64,000 nt of DNA from Tessaracoccus rhinocerotis (GTDB lineage Bacteria; Actinomycetota; Actinomycetes; Propionibacteriales; Propionibacteriaceae): the NCBI RefSeq assembly GCF_007197885.1, contig NZ_VKKG01000004.1, positions 352,778 through 416,777 of the forward strand. The letters are read 5' to 3'. Below are positions 63,637 through 64,000 of the stretch, one piece after another. Positions within the stretch are counted from its first letter, which is position 1; every line of letters begins with the position of its first letter. The translations under genes were made by a program, and so were the position numbers. The notes beneath the pieces are model-generated. The model was given only the letters and a program-made list of their open reading frames with translations, did not search any database and was not told the DNA's origin.

Positions 63637-63878
63637 TCAGTGACGTATTTCGATCTCGAATCCCAGTCGCTGCAAGTGAGTTGCTGCCGCAGCAGTCGAG
63701 ACCCCACCGTTGAAGTCCCGCCATTCGAGGGGAACCCCGCGCTGGTATCCATGGGCCGCTCCTGCGATGGCTCTTGAGTCGTACCTCTTGCCGTTGTAGA
63801 CGAGCAGGTATTGTCTGGGCTTCCCGAAGCTGTATCGCTGGAGGAATGTCTCCCGCCTATGCGGTCGAACTCATCCAT
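63637..63878 (-). pseudogene. ScoMcrA N-terminal head-domain-like gene, frameshifted
   Basis: From ATG 63878 the frame reads MDEFDRIGG. At about 63852-63857 the sense moves to another frame: ETFLQRYSFG, then QYLLVYNGKRYDSRAIAGAAHG and STAAAATHLQRLGFEIE, to the stop at 63637. This is the pattern of the small domain at the N-terminus of ScoMcrA, the type IV enzyme of Streptomyces that cuts phosphorothioated or methylated DNA, also found alone beside nuclease genes. One missing base explains the break. The start may lie further upstream, where the frame stays open for about 25 more codons. Confidence 0.6.
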
Positions 63879-64000
63879 GGCTGCCAGTACTGGCCTGACC
63901 CCGTTTAGTAGGTCCAGACGTTGTGAGAGTCGTCTTGTCGCCCGATACGTCGGGCAGGAAGACTGGTCTCATCATGACAAGCAGCAGAAAGCGTCACACC

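Overview
The window is high-GC DNA from an actinomycete. Leu TTA codons are scarce, translation starts at GTG are common, and one promoter appears leaderless. Sugar ABC cassettes lack their own ATPase gene, and GGTCGAGTAG/CTCGACAC palindromic repeats are present. A member of the Propionibacteriales (Propionibacteriaceae-like) is my best guess, but no rRNA or single-copy marker is present to prove it. I saw no tRNA, rRNA or CRISPR array.

Region 1 (1-9.3 kb) holds ordinary chromosomal genes. These are the tail of a LacI-type regulator, a sugar ABC importer (binding lipoprotein plus two permeases) with a GH32-like glycosidase, an ammonium transporter, a DUF2892-like membrane protein, a GH13 trehalose-synthase-like enzyme and a small unknown gene.

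Region 2 (9.4-26.9 kb) is a uronic-acid glycan utilisation locus. It encodes a very large secreted GH59-like (galactocerebrosidase-type) enzyme, a heparinase II/III-family lyase, a regulator with a DeoR-type HTH joined to a LacI-type sensor, a DUF2264 protein, a second ABC importer, a YesL-like protein, a GH88 unsaturated uronyl hydrolase, KduD and KduI. Together they look able to trim a host- or alga-type uronate polymer outside the cell, import the fragments, split off the unsaturated uronate and isomerise and reduce it towards 2-keto-3-deoxygluconate. A repeated GATCA motif lies in both main promoter regions and is the likely operator of the fused regulator.

Region 3 (26.9-46.8 kb) is accessory and disturbed. 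It has a subtilisin-VWA fusion without a signal peptide, an MNT/HEPN toxin-antitoxin pair, a truncated MazG, a frameshifted Doc, a second toxin-antitoxin pair (PIN/RHH), several lipoproteins and membrane proteins, and a GH10 xylanase. An ISL3 element here carries an IS3 and an IS30 element inserted within it. Target duplications can be read for all three, and removing the two inner elements restores one open transposase frame of 436 codons. A run of 33 G lies in a divergent promoter region.

Region 4 (46.9-64.0 kb) is a defence island. Its core is an operon of an SF2 helicase fused to a complete sigma-70-like factor, an SNF2-type helicase, a 1558-residue Eco57I-class adenine methylase and an OLD-like ATPase/TOPRIM protein. 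It is followed by a DUF262/HNH (GmrSD-like) gene, a PD-(D/E)XK-like gene that lacks the usual lysine, a small HTH gene, a 58-residue gene and a frameshifted gene resembling the ScoMcrA N-terminal domain. Helicase + methylase + ATPase is a predicted defence arrangement (called Hma in PADLOC, from memory). The fused helicase-sigma protein at its head is the most unusual gene here and the best candidate for undescribed biology.
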